64,000 bases of DNA from Nannochloris sp. 'desiccata'. Its lineage: Eukaryota; Chlorophyta; Trebouxiophyceae; Chlorellales; Chlorellaceae. The stretch spans positions 186,001 through 250,000 of the forward strand of contig JAGTXX020000002.1 in assembly GCA_019044685.2 (NCBI GenBank). Direction: 5' to 3'. Shown in pieces: positions 23,370 through 34,164 of this stretch; the stretch's first letter is position 1; every line of letters begins with the position of its first letter. The notes beneath the pieces were generated by a model that was given only the letters and a program-made list of their open reading frames with translations, had not been told where the DNA came from and ran no database searches. A program made the position numbers and the translations under genes.

Positions 23370-24834
23370 TTTAATATAAATTTCTCATTAAGGAAATCAA
23401 TTACAGCGAATTTTCAACAAAAGCTCTGAGTTTACAAAATGGTCAACGATGCAACTCCCGCTCCTACCCAGCTGGAAAGCCAGAAAAGAGAGCAACAAGA
23501 AAGCCGGTGCTGCCGGAGAGAAAAAAGGCGGTAGATAGAAAGCTTGCTGCGGCGCTCTGCAAGCATAATTTGCTTCAATCAAGGCAGATAGCGGTACGTG
23601 CTCAAGCACGACAGCGAAAAATTGGCCGAATAACTAGTTGAAGGTTCTCTCACCTTCGTCACCTTTGGAACAGAGGAGAAAATACACAAGCGCAAGTAAA
23701 AACTGAGAGCAAGAAAAGACAGCAGATCAAGAAATAAAACTTACCCTAGAAATCGTTGCTGATCAACGCTGGCTATTCCCATAACGGAACCCATAACGAT
23801 GGCCTCGGAGCCATTACTGTTCCTAAAATAGGCTTTCATTGCATTTGTATAGTTGCAAATATCTCAAATTTCACTGAGCTTGGCTCCATGGGTCTTGGGG
23901 TGGCCGTTGCGCAGTTCACTAGTGTGCAGTACTGCCCGCGCCCTGCGCAGCTGCCTCCATCGGGCAGGTTGCCAAGACGCCTCAGAGGTGCAATCAAGCT
24001 GCTTGACGAAGAAGGAACAGTATATTAAATGAAACAAGTATGAAGGCATGGGGGATTACCATACAGCATGGTAATTCCATGTATCTGCAATTGCAAATTC
24101 CCATGTTTAGAAGATTTTTGTTTAGGCCATACTTTGAAGGAGAACGAAAAAGGGGTTCCCCTACGACCATTTGCACCTTTAAGCAATAGTACATTTTTGA
24201 TCTTACTTTCGATCATCTAGAAGACAATGTAGAGAGTCCCGAGTCTATCACTCTCCTTCTTACCGCGCTCGAAAGTCTTGGAATGCGCCCCGTCAGTTTG
24301 CCCGTCTCGTTTTTCAAAGCTTACCATGCTTACCATTCAAGGTTTAAATCTTAAAACTTCTATTAAGAGTACGGCGCCACTATAGTGTCTTACTGGTACA
24401 AATTTGCGCCTTAGAATAGATGAAGAAGATCAGGAGTTTATTGAAATACCCTGACTTTATTTGCGACCTTTCTTTGAATAATAAACAGTAGATCATACAA
24501 TATATAACGAGGAGCTATATCCTCAACAATTCTCCTGTTAGGGCCTTGAGTAAAGTTCTTTCCGATTCTTACGAATGCATACACGCTGTATTAGGAGATA
24601 GAAGAATAAAGGACAGTTCACAGGCGCCATGGCCGGGTGTCGTAAAAATATATTTTAAACGCCTAGAAGCACCTATGCCAATTCTTGTAAGAATTTATTA
24701 ACACGTGAACAGTTCACTCTTTAGTTTTTAGGGTTAAAGAATACTCAAGCCCATTCTGACAAAAGTGTCACGTCAGAGTCTGAACAAATAAAACAGAAAA
24801 AAAAACGCCACGATTCTCAAGAACTGCAACCTCT
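23370..24834. other. Gene-poor stretch
   Basis: This is a 1.4 kb region with only short, unrelated open frames on both strands. A plus-strand stretch near 23439-23540 is purine-rich and Lys/Glu-coding in several frames but is broken by stops. I find no RNA gene or mobile element. Confidence 0.45.
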
Positions 24835-25528
24835 TCATTTTTCCCCTTCTAACTCTAGAACAAATTCCCACTCTTCAGCACTCACAGGCTGCACACTCAA
24901 CCTCTTCATTTTAAACAACGCCATCGCACTCAACGCCCCCTCAGCGTGTTGCTTTAGCTCCGCTAGTGTCACCGGCTCTTTCAACTTTTTTTCCAACCTC
25001 ACGTCTACACAAAACCACCTGGGATTGTCTTCAGTTGAACTTGCATCATAGTATTCACTTTTTTTATCAAATTGGGTAGGATCTGGGTAACTTTCTTTGA
25101 CTATGTTGACTATCCCAACAACTCCAGGTTGTTTGGTGTTTGATGCCCAAAAGAGGGCTTGATCGCCCTTCTTCATTCCTTGGAGAATTTTCTTCGCCTG
25201 ATGGTTGCGGACGCCGTCCCAAGGCTCAGTTTGATTTGGCCTTTGGCTTAAATCATCTATGCTGAACACATCTGCCTCAGATTTCATTAAATAATAACAC
25301 TTTCCTGCCGAAGCTGCTGCGGTTGTTGTCGTAACTTTTGTTCTTTTGGCTGCAGCGGTGGGGGAGGCGGTGGCGCCAACTGCCTTCTCTGCTTGACGTT
25401 TCTGCATAGGAGAAAGTTACAATTATGTGATTGATAGATCTCATTTAAATGTCAAAGACAACTGATTCGCTCTTTCCATGCAATTTCAAACTATTTAAAA
25501 CAACTTGATCGCTTACTTTTGGTGCCAT
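24835..25528 (-). CDS. EVE-domain protein (thymocyte nuclear protein 1-like), 2 exons
   Basis: The exons are 25528-25517 (four codons, MAPK) and 25401-24835 (192 aa). A short basic N-terminus (KKRQAEKAVG and AAAKRTKV) looks like a nuclear signal. The EVE domain follows: YYLMKSEADVFSIDDL, WDGVRNHQAKKILQGMKKGD, ALFWASNTKQPGVVGIVNIV, YPDPTQFD and WFCVDVRLEKKL. This matches THYN1-like proteins in length and order. EVE domains belong to the PUA-like fold and bind modified bases in DNA or RNA; the target here is unknown. Confidence 0.92.
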
Positions 25529-25803
25529 CGCAGCTGATAAATGAAGTGATCGAAAGACTCTAGCACCTAAAACCTGAAATCTAGGTGCCGAAATAAACAT
25601 GCCTTAATTACAATTGAGGGAAAGCAAGCAAATTCTCCAAATTTGTTTGGGGCTTCGCCTATATCTCTTGGGGATCACAACAAAGCCTGCCGCACTTTGT
25701 CATTGTGACTTTTATGCATTTTTAATTACAGCACATAGGCTTTTTACACAAGCAACCAATACACAGCTACAACAGTGGGGTACACCAGTAAGGCAGTAAG
25801 ATT

Positions 25804-26934
25804 TTACTTGCCCATTATATCCTTATCCTCTTCAGCTACCGCTTCCCGCACCCACGCAGAGGCTGCTGCATTCATCGTCTCATCCTTGGCAACTAATCTT
25901 TTAAATGCTGCATTCTGTTTTAACAAGGCAGGATGCATATTCTTCCTTCGTGGAGCGTATTCTCTTCTCAATCGGATTCCTGCAACACATAAATAACAGA
26001 GACCATTTGATCAATATGTTATTTTAAGCTGCAGACAGGTCGGTTTAAAAATTAAAAAAAAAATCTCCTTACCTAGTAGTCTTTTCAACACCCAAACCCG
26101 ATAGTCAGTCAACTTTTCTTTAGTGAATAGCTCTCTTTGACGTTCAAGCCAGCGTGCAGCTTCCACCCAATCAGCTCTTACAACCTCTTCACTATCACTC
26201 ACAACACTGGAACTCTCAGTTGTACCTTGTTCATGGTCGACGCTATTTTTTTTCTTTTTGGTCCCCCAGTCAGGCGGCAAGGCTGTATCTAGATCACACT
26301 TCTCTCCCCCATGCACCTCTTTAAACTCTCTGGTAGCATGGAAATTGGCATGCCATTTCGCAGTCAAGACGTCCACTTTCCAGGTCATGTCTAGCTCATT
26401 TAATCTTTCAATTGCCCAGGTTGGCAAACTGCCTCTGCGGTGAAGGCGGCGAATGGAAGCAACCCAGTCACCTAGGTCTCCAGCATCGTGAGCGTTACGT
26501 GGGACGATTGTGGTGTAGTATTTGGCTCTCCAAAGGGATAGTTGTGTGTACATAGCATCAAATTTGGGTTGGTAGAGAGGGCTCGTAGATGGGGCTGGTT
26601 CCTCTGTTGATAAGGAAGGGTCGTCGGTGGCGATGGTGACGGGCTCAGAGGCAGTTTGTGATGCCGCTGTGCATAATATCAGAAACTTAGGCTGTTTTTT
26701 CGGAGGAATAAAACCTATTTCGTAAGTCAATGGCTTGATAAGGGTGCTTTTAATTGAACATCGTAGAGTATGCAGCATGAATTTGAAATTTCTTAATGAA
26801 CGTTGTCGCGATGCGCTAGTTTGTGTGCAGGCATTGGCCCGGAGCCTGTCTGAGAGTACGAGCTGCATTTTTCTTTTTCTATATTTATAAAAATGTTGAT
26901 CTGTGAAATAATGTTGGAGAAGTAAACATTTCAA
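25804..26934 (-). CDS. Helicase-associated-domain protein, possibly plastid, 2 exons
   Basis: The exons are 26934-26073 and 25979-25804 (345 aa from the first Met). A Met at 26868 (MQLVLSDRLRANACTQ) starts a Ser/Thr/Arg-rich presequence more like a transit peptide and may be the true start. From about residue 125 the protein has two Trp-rich helical units, FDAMYTQLSLWRAKYYTTIV with WVASIRRLHRRGSLP and ERLNELDMTW, then DVLTAKWHANFHATREF. This is the pattern of the helicase-associated (HA) repeats seen in many algal and bacterial proteins. No helicase motifs are present. A third helical part continues across the intron. An acceptor-like GCACAG near 26665 suggests the N-terminal part may be spliced differently. 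Confidence 0.6.
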
Positions 26935-27518
26935 CTTTGACGCCGCCAGCTGCTGCGTCAGAGGCTGTTGCAGAATTGAAATGCTCTAACCCCACATTTT
27001 CATTTAAACTAGATTCTCAGAACTCTCGGAAATCATTTGTTCAATGAAAAGAGAGACGCTGAAAAGCTGAATAAAATGAGATTGGTAAGGGCGGGCGGCG
27101 ACAAGCCGCTCGCCGTAGTCTTGCTTCATGTATAAGCCACGCTTTCCTGCGACCAGCGAAATGCCAGATCTATAACTATGTGCTGATGAAATTTTCCAAC
27201 CTCTCTCGTCTCCTTCTGGTTCCTCCTTTTGTCTGCAGAAAAACTTTTGCTGTCTGCTGCGCGGTTGCAGAAGCCACTCATTCTATTGTTTTGGAAAACT
27301 CATTTAATTTCAGCAAATTACGGTATTTTAGTGTTTGCCCCGCCCACTGGCGGCATCAGCACATTTCGATAAATTAAAATTATTTGGATTGATTGCTATT
27401 AAGAGGGATTGTTACGAGTGCCAGGTCCATTGTTTACCCTGCAAAGATTGCATTTCCCCAATATCCTACTTTAGCAGCCGCGCTTTTGAGTCCCCTGGAG
27501 GGCAGACTTCTTTAAAAG
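26935..27518. promoter_or_regulatory. Divergent promoter region, HA protein / truncated haemoglobin
   Basis: This is the spacer between two head-to-head genes. It has short random open frames only. No clear regulatory motif can be named. Confidence 0.4.
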
Positions 27519-28244
27519 ATGACAGCTACGAAAGAATCAAGTTTAATTGAACGGATGGGTGGAGCAGAGGCTGCGAGTGGGCTTCTCATTTCCGCAGTAG
27601 AGTTATTTTACTACAAGCTCCTCAATGACGCACAGTTGGCCCGCTTCTTTGAAGGAAGAGATATGGCAATGCTGAAAAAGAAGCAAGTGGACTTCTTAGC
27701 GTACGTCTTTGGCGGTCCCACAGAATATAGCGGCAAGGGGATTTTTGAAGCTCACGAACACTTGATCAGAGAACAAGGTACGCACAAAAATATCAATCTA
27801 AACCACTGCTAATAATTGCCGCCTTTCCAATTCTAACCAAAGTTTGGCTTCAATTCTGTAGGGTTGAATGAAGTTCATTTCGACATTGTCGCCAACCATT
27901 TCAGAAACACTCTCATCGAGCTTCAGGCTGGGAAAGACCTCGTTGACGAGGCTCTGCGTATCTTGGGGACTGCCAGACCTATATTTGTACGCGTCAACCT
28001 CCCAGAATATCAAAGCACCAGTGACTACGATTCCTCTGGTCGTGGTGGCACTGAAAATATCACCGCTGTTGCAGGCCAGCTGCAAGAATTGCTTCTCAAC
28101 AGCGATGCTGAACTGGAGCGCACTCGCCAACAAGTGAAAACGTTAGTATCGCGTGCCACCCCTGAAAATATGCAAAGATTGAAAGGAGCTTTGAGGATGC
28201 GAGGGCCAGGATTAATCGATTTATTGGATCAAGCTTTAGAGTAG
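27519..28244 (+). CDS. Truncated haemoglobin, group I, with C-terminal extension, 2 exons
   Basis: The exons are 27519-27777 and 27862-28244 (213 aa). Globin landmarks are LIERMGGAEAASGLLISAVE, ELFYYKLLND (the B10 Tyr lies here), LARFFEGRDMAMLKKKQVDF, VFGGPTEYSGKGIFEAHEHL (the proximal His is most likely the first His of EAHEHL) and HFDIVANHFRNTLIEL. The GGPxxYxG and DM-x-x-L-K signatures are those of group I (GlbN-type). Group I proteins of algae bind O2 and NO and several function in nitrogen or NO metabolism. The globin ends near residue 125. About 85 further residues form a predicted helical extension (QLQELLLNSDAELERTRQQV) that I cannot assign. The gene is head-to-head with the HA-domain gene. 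Confidence 0.88.
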
Positions 28245-29309
28245 TGATCAGATTAATTTTAGATTTAATCATCATCACTGTTTTAGAGACTCTCACGACT
28301 ACAACTTGAGTTTTTGACGCACTATTCTACGGCGTAGGTCTTTGCTATAGTCTTCCTATTCCAAAATAGCAGAAATCTGCAACCTTATGACCCACGCACC
28401 CTCCCACCCACCCAACAATGCTCCTCTTATAGAGTTTTGTTTTCTTCCGACCTTTTCAGCATAAAGGCCTATACAATTGCTTTTTCTTTGATTTGTGAAC
28501 ACGATGAAATTCCGCCATTTCAGCCACACCAAAAATTGCTGTTGATATATTCAGAAATGATGCTTTCTTTTTTGCTTTGTGCATTTTTCCCTTTTGTTTG
28601 TTTGTGGTTTTAATAAATAATTTTTTTCCCGCAGCCTCTGCCCCCTGTCTGTCACTTTAAGCCGGGGGGGGGGGGGGGGGGGCGGAGGAGCCAGGTTAGG
28701 CACGAATTATCGTGTCTATCCACCTTGATCTTACTCCTAGTCATTCGTTTTACACTAAACTTTCTCAGTCTTTTTAAATTCAAGCATTAATATGCGTTCA
28801 AAATAATAATACAAATTACAAATGTTTGGTTTTCCATAAAACGGTCTCCCTTTGGTGCCGTGTTGTTTTGTTATTCGTAATCTGCATGGCTTCCCTCCTT
28901 TTTCCCACCCGACCCTAGAGTCAAGTTCAAGTTTATTTAAAAAGGAAATTTACATGTTAATCTAATCAAAAAATGAATCTCAGTGGCCTACATAAAAAAT
29001 AAACATACTGAGCTTGTTGGCTTATCTCAGTTTCGGTCTTTTTTTTACTTTTCGTTTTATTCAACTTATGTATTTTATAAGTTGCTTTGCTCCTATCCTT
29101 CTCTTTTAAACGAGGATCTGTCCTATGAAGACGGAACGGCAATACAAATTTATAGAAGGCCCTCTGTTTTCCCCTTTGCAACATCTTGTCTCCCGCCTGT
29201 TGTCTGTTTCAAACACCGGCAAACAAGCGTGTAAACACTGATTACGAATCAACTAAGTTTAACTCAAGTTACAGGGACATATCAGGTAAAATATCGGACA
29301 AGTTTATAC
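28245..29309. other. Convergent intergenic region with a poly-G tract
   Basis: This is an AT-rich region between the haemoglobin and ALG5 3' ends. It contains a run of 19 G at 28664-28682. Open frames on either strand look random. Confidence 0.5.
28664..28682 (+). repeat. Poly-G run (19 G)
   Basis: This is an uninterrupted G homopolymer in the intergenic region. Its length may be inexact because of sequencing error. Confidence 0.8.
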
Positions 29310-30477
29310 TCAGTTTCTTTTCTTCTTGTTCACTGCGCTATGTAACTCCTGTGGCCCTTCTGCCCTCCACATCCCCGTCTTGTACCCCACAGCAATAGTT
29401 GCCAATTCAAACGCAATATGAGCAATACTCGTAATCCGTACTTTTGACCCTGGAATCTCAGTCCACGTGACTTGTACTTCACTCATAGGCACTTTCAAAC
29501 TCTGCGCTAAAGACACTAACTCAACATCAAAAGCCCATCGCTGCAATCGTTGATTTGGGAACAGAAATCGTGCTGCTGGTCTTGTAAGTAGCTTAAACCC
29601 ACATTGGGTGTCTCTAATTTCGTTGCCTACGACAAGAGTTACTAAAGCATGGAATCCGTGCATTAGGACGTTACGGACAGCGGTGCGTTTGGCCATGGCG
29701 GACTCTTGAAGATGCGCTCTAGAGCCGAGAACAAAACCCAGCGGAGCAGTGGCGATGGCGGCATCAGTCTTTCCACCACCACCACCAATATTACTAATAT
29801 TACTGGTATTACTGCCCAAATGAAGGAGTTCTTTCATTTTAGATTCTAATTTCTCCACTTCAGACACCCTCGTTGCTCCATCAGCGTCCATCAATAACAA
29901 ATTCGCTCCGCGCGAGCACAGCATGCCCGCTTTGACCGCAAACCCTTTCCCTCTATTTGCTGGTAACCGCAATACCCTGACTGCGTCAAATCCATGTTTA
30001 CGGACGTATTTAAATGCCACGTGGGCAGTGTTATCATTACTTCCATCGTCTACTATGACTACTTCATAAGTAAAATTGGGCCCTTGTTTGTCACGGCGGT
30101 GAGATAGATAAGCTAACGTCTCTTGCAATGTAGAGGGTAAACGGTCTTCTTCATTGTATGCTGGGATGACTATAGAAAGAGATTTGGTCGCGTCGTCGAA
30201 TAGTGAAGGTGCAGGTGATTTTTCAAGGGAGGAAGGGTCTTCTAAAGTGAAGTCAGCGATGCGGAACCGGGACTCAGTGTCAAGATGGCCAAACCATGAT
30301 TTAAGAAATTTAACCATGAGAAAGAGAGCAGTAGCAATCTGTTTCATAAAATGGGAGGAAGAATGAGGAGGGGCTTTGGTTACTTTGTAGTTAGGAGGAA
30401 GGGAAATAAGGGAAAAGGTAAGAGAAGAAACTGACCAGCAGTGCCAAGGCGACGCTAATGCTAGGAAGAATATTCAT
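29310..30477 (-). CDS. ALG5: Dolichyl-phosphate beta-glucosyltransferase ALG5, 2 exons
   Basis: The exons are 30477-30436 (14 codons) and 30338-29310 (356 aa). The N-terminus (NILPSISVALALL, then IATALFLMVKFL) is one membrane segment, rebuilt across the intron. The GT2 domain follows with SLSIVIPAYNEEDRLP, VIVDDGSNDNT (Asp pair about 111-112), GKGFAVKAGMLCSRGANLLL, DADGA (about 165-169) and the late IRDTQCGFKLLTR segment. This is the ALG5 pattern. The enzyme moves glucose from UDP-glucose to dolichyl phosphate on the cytosolic face of the ER, supplying the last three glucoses of the N-glycan precursor. A Gly-rich insert (IGGGGGKTDAAIA) after DADGA is not usual. The gene is head-to-head with DCP1, 464 bp apart. 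Confidence 0.93.
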
Positions 30478-30941
30478 CGCTCAAGGGCGTGTTTGCCCTG
30501 GTTGTTTTCTCTATAATCCTTCTGATGATGGGTCAAAGATTTGAGTTCTAGACTGTTTATCAATATAAAATGAGACTTGAATATAAGAGTTAACTCAAAC
30601 GCAGGGGACTTTTAATTAAGGATGAGCAGAAAGACAGCAAGTCGCTATTTTGCCGAGACTGTGATATGTCATGTATATTCCTATAATTAGCAATGGATCA
30701 ATTTCGTTGAGCCTAGAGCATAAAAACCAGGCATCAGGCTGAGCGTTCTCTCTTTCTTGGGCACCTTGGTTTTGGCTTTCTCCTCTTATTAAGATCATTC
30801 ATGGCTCAGAAACAATTATAATCGTATAGCTAAAGTGCAGTTGTATAAATTGAATTCGAGGTCGACGTGACAATTGCTTTTTCTTGGGTTGCTCCACTGT
30901 ATCATTATTTTACTAGCTGATCACCGTGCCCACTAAGAACC
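30478..30941. promoter_or_regulatory. Divergent promoter region, ALG5 / DCP1
   Basis: This is a spacer between two head-to-head start codons. No gene or recognised motif is seen. Confidence 0.4.
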
Positions 30942-32111
30942 ATGGCACAAGCGAGACCCACGCTCGACCGAAAGGCAGCAGAACAAATCAACATCAATGT
31001 ACTGAAACGGCTGGACCCACAAGTAGAAGAGGTCAGTACATTTGAATATATTTTTTGATGGCCCAGATTTTTTGAAAATAGAAGAGTCTATTCTGACTGA
31101 TTTTTAAGCTATTGCCATCTCTCAATTATAAATCATGTCACATATAACACGACTCCATAATTCTTCTTACATCTACAGCTGTTGGCTACTGCTGCCCACG
31201 TAGCTCTGTACAATTTCGACGTCCCGACCCGTCGCTGGACTCGCAAAGACGTCGAAGGAAGCTTATTCCTCGTCAAACGACGCGGTTCCCCTCGTTTCCA
31301 GATTGTGATTCTCAATAAAAAGAGCGCAGACAACTACGTTGAAGACGTAGGTGGCGGTTTTCAATGTGAATTAAATCCCCCGTACTTGCTTTACAGAAAT
31401 AAAGTTGGGGAGGTGGTAGGCATCTGGTTTTATGAAGAGACTGACTGCAAACGTATGTGTGATATCTTATCAAAAATGTCCTCTACATTCGCTGCACCTA
31501 GCGATGCTGAAGCTGGAGTTGGTCATGGAAATAACAACAACAACAACAAAGGGGACAGTGCTCCGTCTTCTCAGCCTGCAAGCCCTGCGTATGCCTATTC
31601 AGCAGCTATACCAGTAGATACTAGTTATGGGCAGGAATCTGCACAACAAGAAGAAGAAGATGAAGGAATATTTTGGGATAAGAAAGTCGAGGTGCCTGCA
31701 GAGGTGGGCATGCCAGGCGGTGCGGGAGCAGCTAGTACCGAGGCGGCAGGTGCTCCTAATGCTTTGGCTGGTTTGTTAGCTGGGTTAAAGGTAGCTGCTG
31801 CACCACAATCACAAACCGCAGCACCTCCATCTGCGACGCCTTTGTTAACGCCACAGTTTTTGCTAAACCAACAACAACAGCAGCAGCAGCAGCAGTCAAG
31901 ACCTCCTGCACCCTCTACTACAGAAAATCAAGGAGCAATGTTGCTGCAGAGTCTGCGTTCTTCATCAAGCAGTGCAGTGCCTGCACCTACAGCATTTGCT
32001 GCGATTGCAAATGTTGATGCTGGTAAAGTGTCGGCATTGCTGAGAGCCTTAGCAGAGAATAAAATGTTTTGTACTGAGCTGGCCAAAGAGATAAGACAGG
32101 CAGGGCTTTGA
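30942..32111 (+). CDS. DCP1: mRNA-decapping enzyme subunit DCP1, 2 exons
   Basis: The exons are 30942-31031 and 31179-32111 (340 aa). The EVH1-type domain fills about residues 12-140: NINVLKRLDPQVEELLATAA, HVALYNFDVPTRRWTRKDVE, GSLFLVKRRGSPRFQIVILN, DNYVEDVGGGFQCELNPPYL and VVGIWFYEETDCKRMCDILS. This matches plant and animal DCP1. DCP1 activates DCP2, which removes the 5' cap during cytoplasmic mRNA decay in P-bodies. A Gln/Pro/Ala-rich linker, including a CAG-coded Gln run near 31870-31895, joins the EVH1 domain to a short C-terminal helix (KVSALLRALAENKMFCTELA) that may be the trimerisation helix. The donor GTCAGT is shared in type with ALG5. Confidence 0.93.
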
Positions 32112-33051
32112 AAAGCTTTGCTCCGCTTGATTTCATAACAGTTAAGGCATGATGCACACCTGTGCTAGAGAATGTGTAAAAGATTGCTAGAAGATGGCAC
32201 GACAGTAACAGTTATTCAAAAAGGAAGAGGCAAATATTCATCATGATAAGGAACTAGAAATAAAAGGTGAGCAGGCAAGAGATGGGCAGGCGGCGTGGCG
32301 GCGGCAACCATAAACAAATACAAGTACGATCTAGCTTTAAAGTATGGAACCGAAATAGAAAAAACCCATCATGCAGTTATATATGAATATATGTTATATA
32401 TCTCCCGAAGCAGCCTTGCATCTTCCATTGCGTCCATTGCGATCAACGATGATCAAGAGAAAAATATGACTCTCGGAAAGTATTAAACGCTGCAATAACA
32501 TTATAAAACAATCTGGATGCTCAAGAAACGCGTGTCATTCGGTATCGTAGTTTAAGATTTTAGGTTGATCGTCGTCGAATCAAGTTCTCCAGCCAAATGA
32601 TGTTCAAATTGAGTGTTGAAAATTTTAAAATGTTTCTGAAGACAAGAAAGACGTGGTTCTGGCTTGGAATTGCCGGAAAAACTGGCGCGCGGCTTGATTG
32701 ATTGATTGGTGGTTACATAGCCATTGACAGCCAGCTGGCTGCGTCCGGAGTACTTCAAGAGAATTAATTATCAAGGACAAGAAACAGACAAGAAGAACAG
32801 AAACGGAATGCAAAGCACGGGCCCGGGGGTCGGAGGCCTGAACCCCCCTTGTAACTTGGAGAGGCCTTACAAATCCAAGAACAACCTAATTTTCTTGTGC
32901 CTGTGAGACGCAATAACTGCCACATGGTCAAGAAAACTTCCACCAGAGAACCACAATCTCAGACCGTAGACCTCGCCAATAGCTAGTATTTCGGCTATAA
33001 TTCGATAGAGTCCGACAGCAAATCTACGAGGTAAAACCGGGCGAACCGATG
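32112..33051. other. Gene-poor stretch
   Basis: This is the 3' flank of DCP1 and sequence with only short frames. No gene, repeat family or RNA gene is supported here. Confidence 0.45.
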
Positions 33052-33118
33052 AAAAACCCCACGCCTGCTTGGGTAATCGGGACTCGAACCAGGGAGTTTA
33101 AAGTCATCACCAGGACTA
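33052..33118 (-). ncRNA. Possible Pol III unit or tRNA relic (A box, B box, T run)
   Basis: On the minus strand an A-box-like TAGTCCTGGTG (33118-33108) is followed by a perfect B box GGTTCGAGTCC (33090-33080) and then TTTTT (33056-33052). A D-arm-like hairpin, AGTC and GACT around an 8-base loop containing GG, covers the A box. CGCGCC just upstream can pair with GGCGTG just before the T run. There is no anticodon arm, and the would-be T stem pairs at only three of five positions. It is best read as a tRNA-derived relic or a small Pol III transcript. Confidence 0.3.
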
Positions 33119-33203
33119 ACTGGCGCGCGGCGGAAATGGGGTTTTTTTTTTTGCTAGAAAGAATTTGTAGAAGATAGAATGCGAATTTTTCGATCCATCA
33201 ACC

Positions 33204-33283
33204 ATCTACAGGTCCTGCGTTCGATTCGCAGTCGCGGCTGTTACAGGCCGCGGTAGCTCAGTGGCTAGAGCAGTTGATTGCAG
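33204..33283 (+). tRNA. Permuted tRNA-Cys(GCA): 3' half precedes 5' half
   Basis: The 3' half (33204-33239, positions 38-73) lies upstream of the 5' half (33247-33283, positions 1-37), with a 7-base spacer. Joined in tRNA order, the pieces give exactly 73 nt. The acceptor stem is GCCGCGG with TCGCGGC, seven pairs of which one is G-U. The D arm is GCTC/GAGC around AGTGGCTA. The T arm is CTGCG/CGCAG around TTCGATT. The variable loop is AGGTC. The anticodon loop is TTGCAGA with anticodon GCA, and the discriminator is U73, as expected for Cys. The B box therefore precedes the A box (TAGCTCAGTGG). The anticodon stem GTTGA/TCTAC has one U-U mismatch; a perfect partner TCAAC lies 7 bases further upstream (33198-33202), so the exact 3'-half start is open. 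Permuted tRNAs are known in Cyanidioschyzon and prasinophytes, where the circularised precursor is cut at a bulge-helix-bulge. Confidence 0.8.
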
Positions 33284-34164
33284 TTCATTTTGTTTTGCTT
33301 TATTCCTGAACCACAAAGTACTAGAACTTATATGGGACTTTTTGCCACTGAAACCCAAATCTGCCGCCGAAATGGATTATTTATTATTATGTCTTTTCTC
33401 ACTCTGCCACCTATTTGAAACTCGATCTATCTCCATCAATTTAAACCATGTGCTTGGTATTCTCTTGGTCGGCACTTGGAGTGACTGTTACAAGCTGCAT
33501 TTGCTGCTCTTCTGGAAAGGGAAAATTTTCATCGTCAGCGGGTGTTCAGGAACATTTATTTATTTATTTGTAATTTGGATGGCTTCGGTTTCTTCTATCG
33601 ATACTATCTTATTTTACTGTAAACAATATGTATCAGATATGAAGAACACTCAGGATGTTGGTTTAGTATAGCTCAAATCTTGTTTTCCTTCATACCACGT
33701 TACTTCGAGCGGCATATACCGGTAGTTGTTCGTCAGCAGAAGCAGTTTTCTATTACCGATTGTCAAATGACTAATCGCCACTGAAGTCAAACTTCTTAAT
33801 CTACGGTCTCAGTAATTCTCTCCGCCAAAATACCGACTTTTGCCAGGACCTCTTCAAAGAGCTTCATAAAAATTTGTTCCGTATGTACCGCTCGGGCAAC
33901 AACACTCGACTTAAATCCGTAGAGTCATTCTTTTAGGTTGCTTCAAACACATACCGTTTTGTTCCTAGTTTAACTCAATCTCAATGAGCGCAGACTTAGA
34001 TAAGGAGGGCAAGCCTGCATTCGTTCTGTTGTTGTTGAATTAATGTGAGAATTTGTGTAGTGATTTGAATTAAAGTGGGTGGCTATATACTTATAGTATA
34101 TTTCTCAGAACGTCACATCATATGTTCAATATATTATAAAATAGTTTATATCATGTATCACCCT
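33284..34164. other. Gene-poor stretch downstream of the tRNA
   Basis: TTTT runs at 33288-33295 could end the Pol III transcript. The rest holds a 136-codon open frame that starts inside the tRNA, has no protein-like features and is not accepted as a gene. Confidence 0.4.

Noticed and set aside
23439..23540. Small plus-strand Lys-rich gene (MVNDATPAP start)
   Set aside because: The ribosomal-protein-like Lys/Ala/Gly stretch is in a different frame from the Met and would need a frameshift; no splice sites resolve it.
33261..33671. A 136-codon plus-strand open frame
   Set aside because: It begins inside the tRNA 5' half, has a composition set by T-rich sequence and shows no domain or splice support.
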